NCBI RefSeq assembly: GCF_014898055.3
Contig: NW_023604861.1
Location: 100,256,083 to 100,320,082, forward strand
Source of the DNA: Talpa occidentalis
Taxonomy: Eukaryota > Chordata > Mammalia > Eulipotyphla > Talpidae
DNA length: 64,000 bases
Direction of reading: 5' to 3'
The notes beneath the pieces were generated by a model. That model saw only the letters and a program-made list of their open reading frames with translations, had not been told where the DNA came from and made no database searches. Below, piece by piece: positions 1-13,400 of this stretch. Every line of letters starts with the position of its first letter. The stretch's first letter is position 1. Made by a program: the position numbers and the translations under genes.

Positions 1-318
1 CCAAATTTAGTTCACCCCATATTTCTGTAGATATATAAGTTGACATTTTTATAGTTTTTTAAATGGTAAAAAAAAAAAATTTATTGCATAACAGGTAAAA
101 ATAATAAATTCAAAGTTTAGTGTATATTGATAAAATTTTATTGTAACATAGTTAAACTATTTTGCTTGGGCATTGTCTATGATTACTTTTGCACTAAAAC
201 AACACAGTTGTATAGCTTGCTAGGAATCATGTGGGTTGCAAAGTACAAGGTATTTATTACCTGGGCCTCTACAGAAAAAGTTTGCAGACTCCTGCTGCAG
301 TCCAAAATACATTTCAAG

Positions 319-599
319 GGCCTCCCTGGTGGCGCAAAGGGTTAAGATGCAACCTATGAAGCTGTCCACAGCCCCTGCAGCACAAGTTCGATCCCCCAGC
401 TGGCCAGAGAGCAACCCACATGGCTCAGCAGACCTCTCCTGACTCTCTCGCTGCTCCCCTCAGCAGTGTACTTCAGTCATTCTGCCTGTTCTGTTCCCCC
501 ACCCTCTCTGGTGTGAATCTTCTCACCCACTCCATACCTCTGGCCTGTACCCCAGCACTTGTATGCATAAATAAATAAATCTTTGGAAAAAAAAAACAA
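319..599 (+). mobile_element. tRNA-derived SINE (GCAAAGGGTTAAG subfamily)
   Basis: Head GGCCTCCCTGGTGGCGCAAA, B-box-like GTTCGATCCCC, tail GTATGCATAAATAAATAAAT and CTTT. Target-site duplication CAAAATACATTTCAAG at 303-318 and 600-615. Confidence 0.95.
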
Positions 600-1261
600 C
601 AAAATACATTTCAAGCCTGTTATTCTTTACTCCACAAATACACACCTTCTATTCTAATCTTAAACTGGTTTATTTACCTACTGATTTTTCTGCCTTTTCC
701 TTATACTATTCCTTTAGTCTATAATGTCCCTTCTTACCTTTTCAAGATAAGAGAAACCTCAACTCATCCTTCAGAACTCAAACTAAATCATATAGCAAAT
801 ATTCCTCCATATCACCATAACTAAAAATGTTCACTTCTTTTATTTCTTACAATATCTTTAGACTTTTACTTTCTAAAATAAAGCAAATTATATGGCAGTT
901 CCTAAATTGACTAATAGTTCATCAAAGTGATGTTAGTATTTTTTAACCTCAAATCCAAATCTTTTTATTTTGAACTCATTATACCCTATCATTTAACACC
1001 ATCCTTATTTCTTACTACAAAACATTTGACTGTATCTATGATCTATTTTGGATATGGGGATAACGTGTGTGTGTACAGACATGCATCCACTTAGTGAACT
1101 GGAAATTCATTACATTTTACTCAGAGTATCTTAAAAGCAAACGTAATTCCCAAATGTTAGATTAATTTGATTAGCAAATCTAAGTGTTCTTATAGAGCTT
1201 AAAAATTACCTATCTCTAGAATTGATGTCTTACTTACATATTTGTTTATAAACAAGATTAC

Positions 1262-1417
1262 CTGTTCATAAAGAAGAAAGGTCTTGTCTCTCTCAGATGT
1301 AAGGACTTTGACATTACCCTGAATTTCAGCCAAATGACGCTCATATTTTTCCAGCATGCACTTAAGTTCTTCACGATCCCTTGTTGTCTTCAAAAGCTCT
1401 ACATCACAGTTTGTACC
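1262..1417 (-). CDS. TSGA10: TSGA10 coding exon (156 nt)
   Basis: 52 codons beginning [10 protein letters not shown] and ending FLLYEQ, flanked by an acceptor CTGTAG and a donor GTAATC on the minus strand. It matches human TSGA10 residues just after the SPRRPSP segment. Strong heptad character. The following exon is outside the window. Confidence 0.93.
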
Positions 1418-4400
1418 CTACAGTGATTATAAAAGAAATTTAAATTCTTCTTTGACATGTGGTATTAATGAAAAGGTTCTACTGAGAACAGAACAAACAT
1501 TTTTTATTGTTCATAAAAAAAGCATGAAAGTCAAAACATATTTTGTAGTCTGACCAAATAATAAGTATTCCTTAACATTTACTTATGAGAAATGTACTTA
1601 CAGATCTAAGTCTTTTTATTGTATCTTCCAATACTATTATTCTATTCCAGCAAACAGGAAACGATGAAAAATGATTTAAAAACTGCCTCTCTTTTAAATA
1701 GGTTCATCCCAAGTTGCCCCACATTTGTCTAATCACTTCCTAAACACTACTAATGCTGGAGAAACAATTTTGATCGTCTACTTGTCATCAGAAAAGCTTT
1801 GTCTTCCAACCTCTTTGACATAGCAATTCATACAAAATCAAAATGAATATTATCCAGATTTGGAAAAACAAACAGAAGTCAATGTTTGGGCAACAAATTC
1901 CAAAATACTTCTATGATTGCAAAACATACCCGAGAAGATGGAGATGGCCGTCTTGGACTTTTAGATCTACTTCTTATCATCTTTCTCAAATTCTGAGCTT
2001 CACTCTTATAGTAGTCTCTGTCTGATTCCAAAGTCTTGACAAAGGAATCAAGTCTGGAAGGAGATTTATTTTGTGCTTTTTCAGTCTCTAAAATTATCTT
2101 ATCAAGGAGGAAAAAATTAGGCCATTATTTCAAGCTAACCTATAGCATTAATTTCTACATTAAAGTTGAAAAAAAACATGCTCCTTAAAAATAATAAATT
2201 TTATTTTAAAAACAATTCATCGGGCCTCCCTGGTGGCGCAAGGGGTTAAGCACCGCACTATGAAGCAATCCACAGCCTCTGCAGCACAAGTTCGATCCCT
2301 GGCTGGCCAGGGAGAAACCCACATGGAGCAGCAGACCTCTCCTGTCTCACCTGCTGCTCCCCTCAGCAGGTGTACTTTGGTCAATTTGCCTGCTCCGTTC
2401 CCCACTCCGTCTCTGGTGTATCTTCTCACCCCCCACACCTCTGGCCTGTACCCTTGCTTTTGTATGCATAAATAAATAAATCTTTAAAAAAATATATAAA
2501 CAATTCATCAACATATTTTGTTTTTAATTAATTTATTTATTTATACAAGCACTGGGTATAGTCAGAAGCACAGGAGGGTGAGAGAATTCACCAGAGCCAG
2601 AGCAGGGAAAAGAACAGGCAGACTGACGAAGTACACTGCTGAGGGGAGCAGCGGGCGAGGCAGGAGAGGTCTGCGCGCAATGTGGGACCCTCGCCAGTGG
2701 CCAGGGATCGAACTGGCACTGCAGAGGCTACGGGCAGCTTCACAGCCCAGTACTCAACCGCTGCGCCATCAGGGAGGCCCTCATCAACCACTTTTTAAAA
2801 AGCGGCTAGATACCTTTCTTTGCCAGCATTTCTGAATGTACTATATTTTTATAATGAAAGTGCCCCTAAATTTCTCAATAATGTCAAAGAAAAAAATAGT
2901 AAAGAAATTTCAGTGAGGCCAGAAATGTTCACAGACCTAGAAAAAGAATTAATTTGCTTGGGAAAGCTTGTATCCACTATTAAAGCATTTCTTCATAATG
3001 TTTAATTTTTGTCCAATAATTATTCAATGAATGAATAAATTAAATGAATGCTGGCTATCTCAAACTTGTAATCACTTTCAAGTACAATCCCATTCACCTT
3101 AATATATTTAAAAACATTTCATTTACAACATTTGTGTTACCAATATTTTATTGGGAGAAAATTAAATATACCTTCAGACAGGGTGTTTCAAATATTTTAT
3201 ATAATAACACTAAAATATCTAAGTAGAACAGTTTTTCATTTTACTTTGTTATATATAGGAAATATATTACTCAAAATCAATGGCAAAATATAACTGACAA
3301 GAATGGGAATTAATATGTAGATAAATGCATGCTATATTTTGAGAATTAAATTATTCACATTCATCATTTTAAATCAAGTAATAGCTAAAGGTATTAATTA
3401 AAAAACCACCCAGAAGTTCTCTTCACACCTCTACAAAAGGAGTAGTGATAAAAAGGAACAAGAAAAGCATCCCTCTTATAGCTGGGATTGCCACTGCACT
3501 AAATCGCTGATTTTAGAAAACAAACATTTTTTATTGTTCATAAAAAAAGCATGAAAGTCAAAACATATTTTGTAGTCTGACCAAATAATAAGTATTCCTT
3601 AACATTTATTTATGAGAAATGTACTTACAGATCTAAGTCTTTTTATTGTATCTTCCAATACTATTATATTATTTTGCTGGCAAATGAGTTCAATCTAAAA
3701 AACAATCAGAAAAAAGTTAAAAGTGTTTAAACTGATTTAACTATATAGAAAGGGCAGCAAAAAAATAAGCCATTAAAAAATAAAAAGATGCAGACTGAAT
3801 ATTTTACTAAAGAAAGGACAACCTACTTTAAACATTAAATGGGTAAAGATGGCCATAAGAAATTAAATATAAAAATGCTGACAAAAATTTTATCTACTGA
3901 GAAATTATTTTACAGAATTTATACCCACATATTCTCAATACAGATGGCACAGAGCCAACAGCACACAGACTGGAGATGGGTGATGTGTTAGTACAGCAAA
4001 GTGGAACTATGGGAGGGACCATTTTCTTCATTATACTCTTCCAAATACCCAAATGCTTATACTAAACACGTACTACTTCTACAAAGATAAAAAACATAAC
4101 ACTGATTCCATTCTGAAAAATGAAGTTGCACATGACCCAAATGAAAATATGCCTACTCAGTGTATTGATTTATTTGACATTTAATGAGAAGGTTCCTGCT
4201 ATGTGCCTGACACCGTTATATGCTAGGTATAATTTTCTGGAGTTTTTGTTCTACTTTTTTTCTGGCCTGTTTGATTTGATTAATTTGCCATAGCCACTGC
4301 CACATTACTATTATTATGAGAGCTTTAAGATATTTTAAGATTTTTTTTTTAAGGATTTATTTATTTATGCAAGAACTGGGGTACAGGCCAGATGCTTGGG

Positions 4401-7400
4401 AGGGTGAGAGGATTCATCAGAAACAGAGCGGGGAACAGAACAGTTCCCCGCTGAGGAATAAACTGCTGAGGGGAGCAGCGGGCAAGACAGGAGAGGTATG
4501 CTGCGCCATGTAGGACCCTCCACAGATGGCCAGGATTGAACTGGTGCTGCAGAGGCTGTGGACAGCTTCACAACACAGCATTCAATCACCTGCGCCACCA
4601 GGGGAGGCCCTATTTTAAGATATTTTAATAAACATTTTATTTCTTGATTGTGTTTAGTACTATGCCATGGAATTTAGAAACTAAAATTTTAAACACAATT
4701 ACAGAGTGAACGATTTAATTTCTTATTACTTCCTAAAAATTTATGAGCAAGACAGCATATTTGAAGGTCAAAAAACAATTTATTGAATTTTTAAATGATA
4801 GCATGTGAATGTATTTATTTATCTTGATTTTATTAATCACCAACTTAGTAAATTGTTTTGAAGTAGGTACCAAGAACTAATTGTTGTTACATGTTATTTC
4901 TTTTTTTTGAATTAATATTGGTTTATATCGTTTTTATAATGCAAGTGTAGGATCCCCCTAATGTACTGTTGGTATAATAAAGAATATTATATGCTATGGC
5001 AAATGAATCAATGAAATCAAATAGGCCAGAAACTTATCCATATATATGTGAAAAGTTAAAATGTTAAAATGATACTTCAAATCAGTGAGCAAAAAATGAA
5101 TATCTGCCTCAAAGTAGAACAAAAATAAACTCTAGAAAATTATTTTAAAATATTTTTTTAAATGGTAGAAAATATATTTTTTTAGTTCTTAAGAAGGCTT
5201 TTCTTAAACAAGAATCAATATTAGAAGGAGCACAGAGAATTTCTGGTGCAACAAAAATACTTTGATACTACAATGGTAGATGTCATGATTCATTTGAATC
5301 CTAATGTAAACTATAGACTCTATAGGATGATGATGTGCCACTGCAGGTTCATCAATTAATTTTAACAAACATACCACTAGTAGGGGACGTTGATAATGGG
5401 GAGGCTATACATGTGTGAGGGCAGGAGAGGATTATGGGAAATATCTGTATCTTCTGTTTAATTTTGCTGTGAGCCTAAAACTGCTCTAAAAAATAAAGTC
5501 TATTCAGAAATAAAAAATATATATATGGAAGGACCTCCAAAAGAATCAAAACTTGGAAGTTAGTAAAAATTAACAAATTTTACTACATAGAAATTAAAAT
5601 CTTTAAAGTGTGAAATAAGTTGTGTGTGAAAACAAACTGGAAAAAGGATAAAAATACATGAATCTATTTGTTGTTGGATAAATTAGGAAGGGAAGCATTC
5701 TATATACAGAACATTCCTGTTCTTTGAAATTTTTACCAAGATTCCATATTACTTAAGAAATTTGATGAGGAAAATTTTTTAAAATAAATAAAATGTGAGA
5801 TAAAATATTATTTAATCCCAAGAGCAAACATTCAAATGTCAAATTTAAAAAGCTCTCAAATAATATAAGAATATCACTTTTTCTATTCTACTTATTACAT
5901 GATCTTTTAAGTTAGAATTAAAATCCTGATTAATGGTAAATCTGGTACCTTTGCTTCTTCAAGTTCCTTGTCGGCAGTATCCACCACAAAATTTTTCTCT
6001 TTTTCTAGTTGCTCTGCTAGTTGGTCAACTTTAATCAATTCTTTACAAAGATGCTCATTGTGGCTGGTTAAATCATCTACTTGACTGCTTACCACCTCCT
6101 TACTATCCAAGAGTTTCCTAACATATTCTTCCAAGCCATGATTTGTCTGTTTGAGATCTTCAATCTGTTATAATCAGAAAGAAAATAGTTGAGTTAAAAT
6201 ACATGTTTATAGCAGCACTATTTACAATAGCTAAGATATGGAAACAACCCAAATGCCCAAAAATAGATGATTGGATCAAGAAGATGTGGTACATATACAC
6301 CATGGAATATTACTCAGCATTCAAAAAAAGATAAACTCATGCAATTTGCAGCAACATGGATGAAGCTAGAAGGGATCATGCTCAGCAAAATAAGTCAGAA
6401 AGAAAAAGAAAAATACCGGATGGTCTCACTCATAGCAGGAATTTAGAAAACCTAAATAAGAGACCAGGAAAAAGACTAATCAATACAAAGTAATAATCAA
6501 AATCAACAAGCAACTATAAACTGGAGACACACTGGGGGTGGGGGGGGAGGAAGAACTAGAGTCAAAAAAGGGGGGGGGTGCAATTGTATGGGGAATATAA
6601 CCAAAATGAAAATGCATACATTGTGCAAAGACGAAAAATGATGTAAGAATTATATAAAATAAAATATATATTAAAAAAATATTTCCTTCAAGGAGAACAA
6701 TTAGGTGACTGGAATCAGGAAGAATGATTTATTTCCCTAGCAATGAGACTTAAACTATATATCTGTTTTTACTTTCTGAATTTGTTATTATGTGAATTAC
6801 CTATGTAAAAAATATATTAAATGATAATTTAAAGGTTTACAGCTATACTTTTAAAGATAATTTATAATTTTTTTAAATAATTTAATATTTTAAAAAAGGA
6901 ATTACTATTGATTTTTAGACAAACTATTAGAAAAAGGGTCAAACTGTATATCTGCAGAAAAGAAACCATGGTCTTGGAATTTTTTAATTTTAATAATATC
7001 AATTAAGTGCTCTTTAAAATTAAATTTCTAATTATCAAAATATGTTATCTTCAGGGCCTCCTTGGTGGCCCTGAAATCAAAATATGTTAACTATCAAAAT
7101 ATGTTGGGCCTCCCCTAGTGGGGCAGTGGATGAGCGCTGGGCTGCAAAGCTGCCCGCAGCCTCTGCAGCAGCGGTTCAATCCCCAGCCACCAGCGAGGGT
7201 CCCACATGGTGCGCAGACCTCTCCTGCTGCACCCGCTGCTCCCCTCAGCAGTGTATTTCATCAGTCTTTCTGTTTTGTTCTCCGCTGTGGCTCTGGTGAA
7301 TTCTCTCACCCTCCCGCGCTTCTGACTGTACACAGTGCTTGTATGTATGTATGTATAAATAAATAAATAAATCTTAAAAAAAATAAATAAAACAAAATAT

Positions 7401-10400
7401 GTTAACTTCAGGGCCTCCCTGGTGGTGCAAGGGGTTAAGCAAAGCACTGTGAAGCTGTCCGCAGCCTTTGCAGCACAAGTTCGATCCCTGGCCAGGTTGC
7501 TGCCCACATGGTGCAGCAGACCTCTCCTATCTCGCCCGCTGCTTCCCTCAGCAGTGTATTTCAGTCGATCTGCCGGTTCTGTGCCCCCTTCTGTCTCTGG
7601 TAAGTCCTCTCACCCCCTGCACCTCCGGCCTGTACCCCAGTTCTTGTATGCATAAATAAATAAATCTTTTAAAAAAACAACAAAATATGTTAACTTCAGA
7701 AAAGTCCTTTTGAATATATCAATAACTTACTTGACTAAGCTAAATACCAAATCAATCAAGTATTTGCTGACTAATATGGAGGACCACAGCTTTCCTTCCC
7801 AGCCCACTATCAAACCATCAACGGATGAAGAAAAGGGCCTTTTCTATCACGCAGGTATTCAAATGCCTTTAAAGGAAAAAAAAAATATTAGACCCACTGA
7901 ACAAGTTATATGTCAGGAACTATGTTAAACTCCAAAAATACAAAGATAGGTTAGGTAATTGCTCTCAGAGAATTTGTTTAATTAAGAAAATAAAATACTA
8001 TATGTTAAGTGCCATAACAGAAATATCTATAAGATAAATTGCTGTCATAAAGGTCCTATCCTATATTTGTCTGTAATTAGTGTATTTAATAGCTCTTTCA
8101 AAAGCATCAAAATCAGTAATTTTCTTTAAAAATATAAACTTTATAATTTACCACTACATAAGGAAATATCCTAGTGAGTTATATTTAACTAAATATGCTA
8201 TAACGCCATTTATTATACTTGATATACACTAAGGGGCATGATCAAAACCATCATATTAATCTAATCCTTCCCTTTGGTATTTTGTAAGGCACCCTAATTT
8301 GTGAAATTTAGACATAAAGCATTTGAATTATCATATCCAGAAAACAAGAAAAAAAACTAAAGAATTTTTAAAAAGTGAAACTAAATGCATTTTTCCTTAG
8401 TTTCTTTTAACACAACAGGCCTGAATTTCAGCAACACCTCCCACTCTCTCCTCTTTTGATCTTCTCCCATATCTGCTAAAGATTATTTGTAAATGTGAAT
8501 TTGATATAGCCTTATGGGTATACATCTTTTATGATCTTCATCACACCAAGCACAGGGAGAAAAAATACCATTTGTGATACCTGCCTACTGATCTGTCCAA
8601 CTTAACTTTCCACCACCCCCAATATATACCTAAAGCTCCAGACTGTAAGAAACTCTCTCATTTAACTCATCTTAAAACCTATACAGGTTTCTCCCACTAT
8701 TCAAATGTAGAATGCTCCTATTTAGGATAATTGGTAGGTTACTTAGAGGTCTGGGAATGCTCAAAAATTTTTTCTACATAAATTACTAGTTATACTTTTG
8801 TCAGACTCCCCAAACAACATATCAACTCATACCAAATAGAAATGTTTTACTTTCAGATAGTGAGGTGAAACAGAAGTATTAGCAAAGTTACATGTTACAG
8901 AATCTACTCTGAGTTTCCTCAAGGAAAACTATGCTCAGTTCACAATTTCAGGAAAATATATACTTCTTTGGGATATTTAGTTTGTTCTTATGCTGTGGAT
9001 GGTGAATTATTTAACTAAAATTTCCTTTTTGCCTTTCCCGCCAGGAATTTTAAATCCCATCTGCAGCCCACCTCCACCAACTAGTACAAAAACCATGTGC
9101 AATGATCTCCTTTTGTCGGCTATTCTCATTCCAGGCTTTCACTATATTTTCCTACTCTTATTATCTAAGCTACTTTCACTAGTTTTCTTAAAAACTATTG
9201 GATGCAAAATAAATAACCAGGTAAGTTTCAATTTATCTATCTGTATGGTTCTCATAGCTTTATCTTTTTGTCTTTGTTCATGGCTTCTACAGTCCCACAT
9301 TTCTTAGCAACTAAAAATACTCGTTAACCTTTCACTGCACAGGAAGAGGTTCTAGGGCCCCACGAAACTTCTTAGACAGTTTTATCTTAGTATTTTATAA
9401 GATGTATTGTATTCACTTGTTTATTTATCTGTTCTTTCCACCAAATTCTAAGCAACTTACGTGATCATATCTCTAATTTCTTTATCAACATACCTCTCAT
9501 TTCTGTATCACTTACACATGTGCAAAAAATACTGAGTGAATTAATAAAACAAGTAAATTATAAATAAACACTCCCCTGACCGCTGATATCAAGCCCTGCT
9601 TTTACTCAATTCCAAGACACAAGTACTTTAGAAGAGGCAATTTAAACTATCAATAGTAGAAAGGATGTGGCTTCAGACTTAGGCTGAGAAGTTTAAATCC
9701 TGTTGCAGTTCTTTACTAGTTACTTAACCTTAAGCAATTATCCATAGCTTCTTGCTCCTAAGAGATGCATCTGACTTCAGGGGAAAAAAAAAATGAAAAC
9801 CTCCTGAGTCTCATCTATTAAATGGAAAGGATATCTACAATTTGCAGGGTTGCAGTTACAGAGATTCAAAAAAAAAGTCAGGTAAAAATTCTGATAGATA
9901 ATAGGTAGTCAAAGTTTTACTTTGAAACTTTTTATTTTTAAATAACTAAAGATTAAAAGAAGCTGCAAACATATGACAGAGATCATGTGTGCCCTTAAAC
10001 CAGTTTCCCCCAAGGGCTACATCTTAATTACAGCACAGTATTAATCTCAGAGATTTGGCATGGGTATCATGTGTGCATTGTTCCAGTCCATTTTATCACA
10101 TGTGATATCACATGTGTAGTAACTATATCAGTAAGATACAAAACTATTCCATCACCACAAACATCACTCTCCTGGTACCCCTTTATCATCACACCCTCTC
10201 CTTCCCCATCCTTAACTCTTTAATTTTGTCATTTCAAGAGTGTTGTACAAAATCATATAGTATATAACCTTTTACATTGACTTTTTTTCACTCAGTACAA
10301 TGCACTTGAGATCTGTGCAAGTTGTAATGTGGATCAATGGTTCATTCCTTTTTATTACTGAGTAATATTCACAGTATGGATTACCGCAGTTTAATCAATC

Positions 10401-13400
10401 AAAGAAGGGAAATTTTAGTTGTCCAAAGTATTGCAGCATGACAATAATTGTGTATAGGTTTTTGAATGAACATATATTTTCATTTCTCAAGATTGAACGT
10501 AATGGAAAACAATGGCTTTAATTGTGTGGGAAATGTATGTTTAGTTTTATAAGAACTATTTTCCAGAGTGACTATACCATTTCCCCATTCCCACCAGAAA
10601 TGTTTAAGTGACCAATCTCTCCTTATCCTGGTCAACATTTGGTATTGTCACTCTTTTTTGTTTTAGCTGTTTCTAGGTATATATCACAATTTCATTTTGG
10701 TCTTAATTTGTATTTCTGTGATGTTTAGAAAGGGTGAACATTTTTGTATATGTTTATTTGTCAACATATATCCTGTGAAATATTCAGATTTTCAGCTCAT
10801 TTTGTAATTGGATTGCTTCCTTATTACTATAGAGTTTCGAGTTCTTCATGTGTTCTAGGTTTGATTTCTCAGGCACAAATGTGGTTTGTAGTACATCTTT
10901 CACCTGATTAACAGGATTTTTTGCACAGTAAAAGACTTAAATTTTGAAGTTCAAATTATCAATTTTTTCTTTTATGAATCATGCATTTGAAGTCCTATCT
11001 AACAACTCTTCAACAAGCCCAAAGCCCTAGAGATTTTCTCCTATAAGTGTCATAGTGTTATGTTAAATCTAAGATCCATTTTGAATTAATTTCTTTATAA
11101 ATTTAGGTCTACGCTCATTTTCTTCCCTAAAGATATCCAACTGCTCCAGCACCATATTTTGAAAAGACTATCTTGCCTCCACTGAACTGCATTTACACCT
11201 CTGCAAAAATCATTTGGCTCCACTTGTGACATGTAAAAGGCTATTTCTTGAGTATGGATTTCTGTGTTATTGACCTAAGTGTCTCTTTCTTTAGTAATAC
11301 CACATCTTGATCATGATAGCTAAATATTAAATTTAAATCAAGAATGACTCCTTCCAATTTATTTTTTCTCAACATTGTATGTGTTGGAATTTTGATGGGA
11401 ACTGCATTAAATCTGTTTATCAATTTGGAGAGAACTGACATCTTTACTATGTCAAAGCTTCCAATTCAATTTAGATCTTTGATTTCTTTGATTAGCATTT
11501 TATAATTTTCAGAAAAGAAGTTCACACTTATTTTGTTAGATTTACATGTAAGGATTTCATTATTAAGTGGCTATAAATTGTACTACATTTTGAATTTTGA
11601 TTTCTACAAGTTAACTTGTAGAACTCACATATACAATTAACTGTGGAAAAGACATACACGATAAATATGTTTTATATTCTGACCTCTCTGAACTCATTTA
11701 TTAGTTCATTTTTGTAAATAGGTTTTATGAAATGTTTGAGGTAAAAGATCATGCCATCTGCAAACAGGTTTACTTCATCATTCAATGTCCATATACTTTC
11801 AACTTTTCAATCTAACTGTAACACTATATCTGAAACAAATTTCTTGTAGACAGCAGATAGCTAGGTCATGCTTTTTAAAATCTACTCCAGTTTGTCTATC
11901 AATAGGTGTGTTTAGATATGTATATTTAACCCAAATGCTTTTATGTTAAGATTCAAGTGTAATATGTTTTGTTTTCTGTTTTGTTTTCATGGCCTTCCTC
12001 TGAGTTACTTGAACACTTTTTTGCATTCCAATATTGACTGGAATATTGATTTATCTATAGCATTTTTTAGTATATCTGTACAGCTTTTTAGTAACTGCTC
12101 TAAATGTTACATCATGTATCCATAACTTATTACACTCTACATTTTACCAGTTTAAGTGATATAGAAACTTTAACACTCTTTAGGTCCCTTTACCCTTTTC
12201 TATTAATGAAATACTTGTCTTAAATCTTTCCACTACATGCACTGAGAACTACATTAAACAAACATAATTAATATTTTTAAAAGGGAAATTCTATTGCATT
12301 TTTCCATATTTGAGTTGTTTTGCTTTTTGTTATTCAATTATAGGAGTTCCTTATATATTCCGATTATTAATTAATCCCCTATCAGATAAATGATTTGGAA
12401 ATGTTTTCTTCCATGCATGTTTTAATAGGCTTTTTTTCAGGCTGTTTTTGGTTTACAGAAAAACTGACTAGGAAGTACAGAGTTCCCATATGCATATACA
12501 TTTTGTATTAATGTGGTACATTTGTTACAATTTGATGAACCAATAATAGTACATTATTATTAACTAAAAGTCCAATGTTTGCATTAGAGCTCATTCTTTG
12601 GCATAGAGATTCTAAGGGATTTGACACACAGCCGTCTTTATGGCATCATACAGAACAGTTTCACTGCCCCCCAAATCACTTGTGTTCTACATATTCATCC
12701 CTCCTTCCAATTCTCTGTCAAATAGTAACCTTTTTAATGTCCTATTTTATTTTTTGTAGATCATACAGTTGCAATAATAAAGTATATAACCTTTTCAGAT
12801 TGGCTTTTTTAACCTAGCAATATGCTTTCAAAGTTCCTTCATACATTTTGTGGCTCAATAGTTCATTACTTTTTCTGAGTAAATTATATTTCACTGTAGG
12901 GACATACTAGTCTGTTTATCCATTCACTTATTGAAGAACATTTTTATGATGGCTCATTTAAAATGCTTGTTAGATAATTATAACATCTGCTTCATGCAGT
13001 GTTGGTGTCTCCTGATTATCTTTTTCATTCAAGTTGAGAGCTTCCTGATTAATGGGATGAGGAATACTTTCATGAAACCTGTTATTCTAGGACTCTGGTT
13101 TCATGTTTAGGTAGGCTTCCTGATACACTACTTCAGGCAGAAAAGGGGATTTTGCTTTGTTACCAATAAGTGGGGATGGAAATCAATTCCTAGGTCTCTT
13201 TGACACCTAGGGAGGGTGGGGTTCCTTATTACTGCTATGCAGGGTTGGGAGTTCAGGCTCCCCACCAGGCCTTGGCTTTTACCAACACAGCTCAGAGGAA
13301 GAGGGGTCCCATCAGTCCCCCAGTGGCCATGTTACTGCTTGGGGGATGGTAAAAGTCCTAACTTGCAATAAGTCTCCCTTGCTATCACACCATGATTTCA

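Noticed and set aside
7115..7507. 130-codon frame and other frames across SINE copies (for example 2518-2835, 15261-15617, 44367-44684)
   Set aside because: Recurring peptides are translations of the SINE, seen at every copy.
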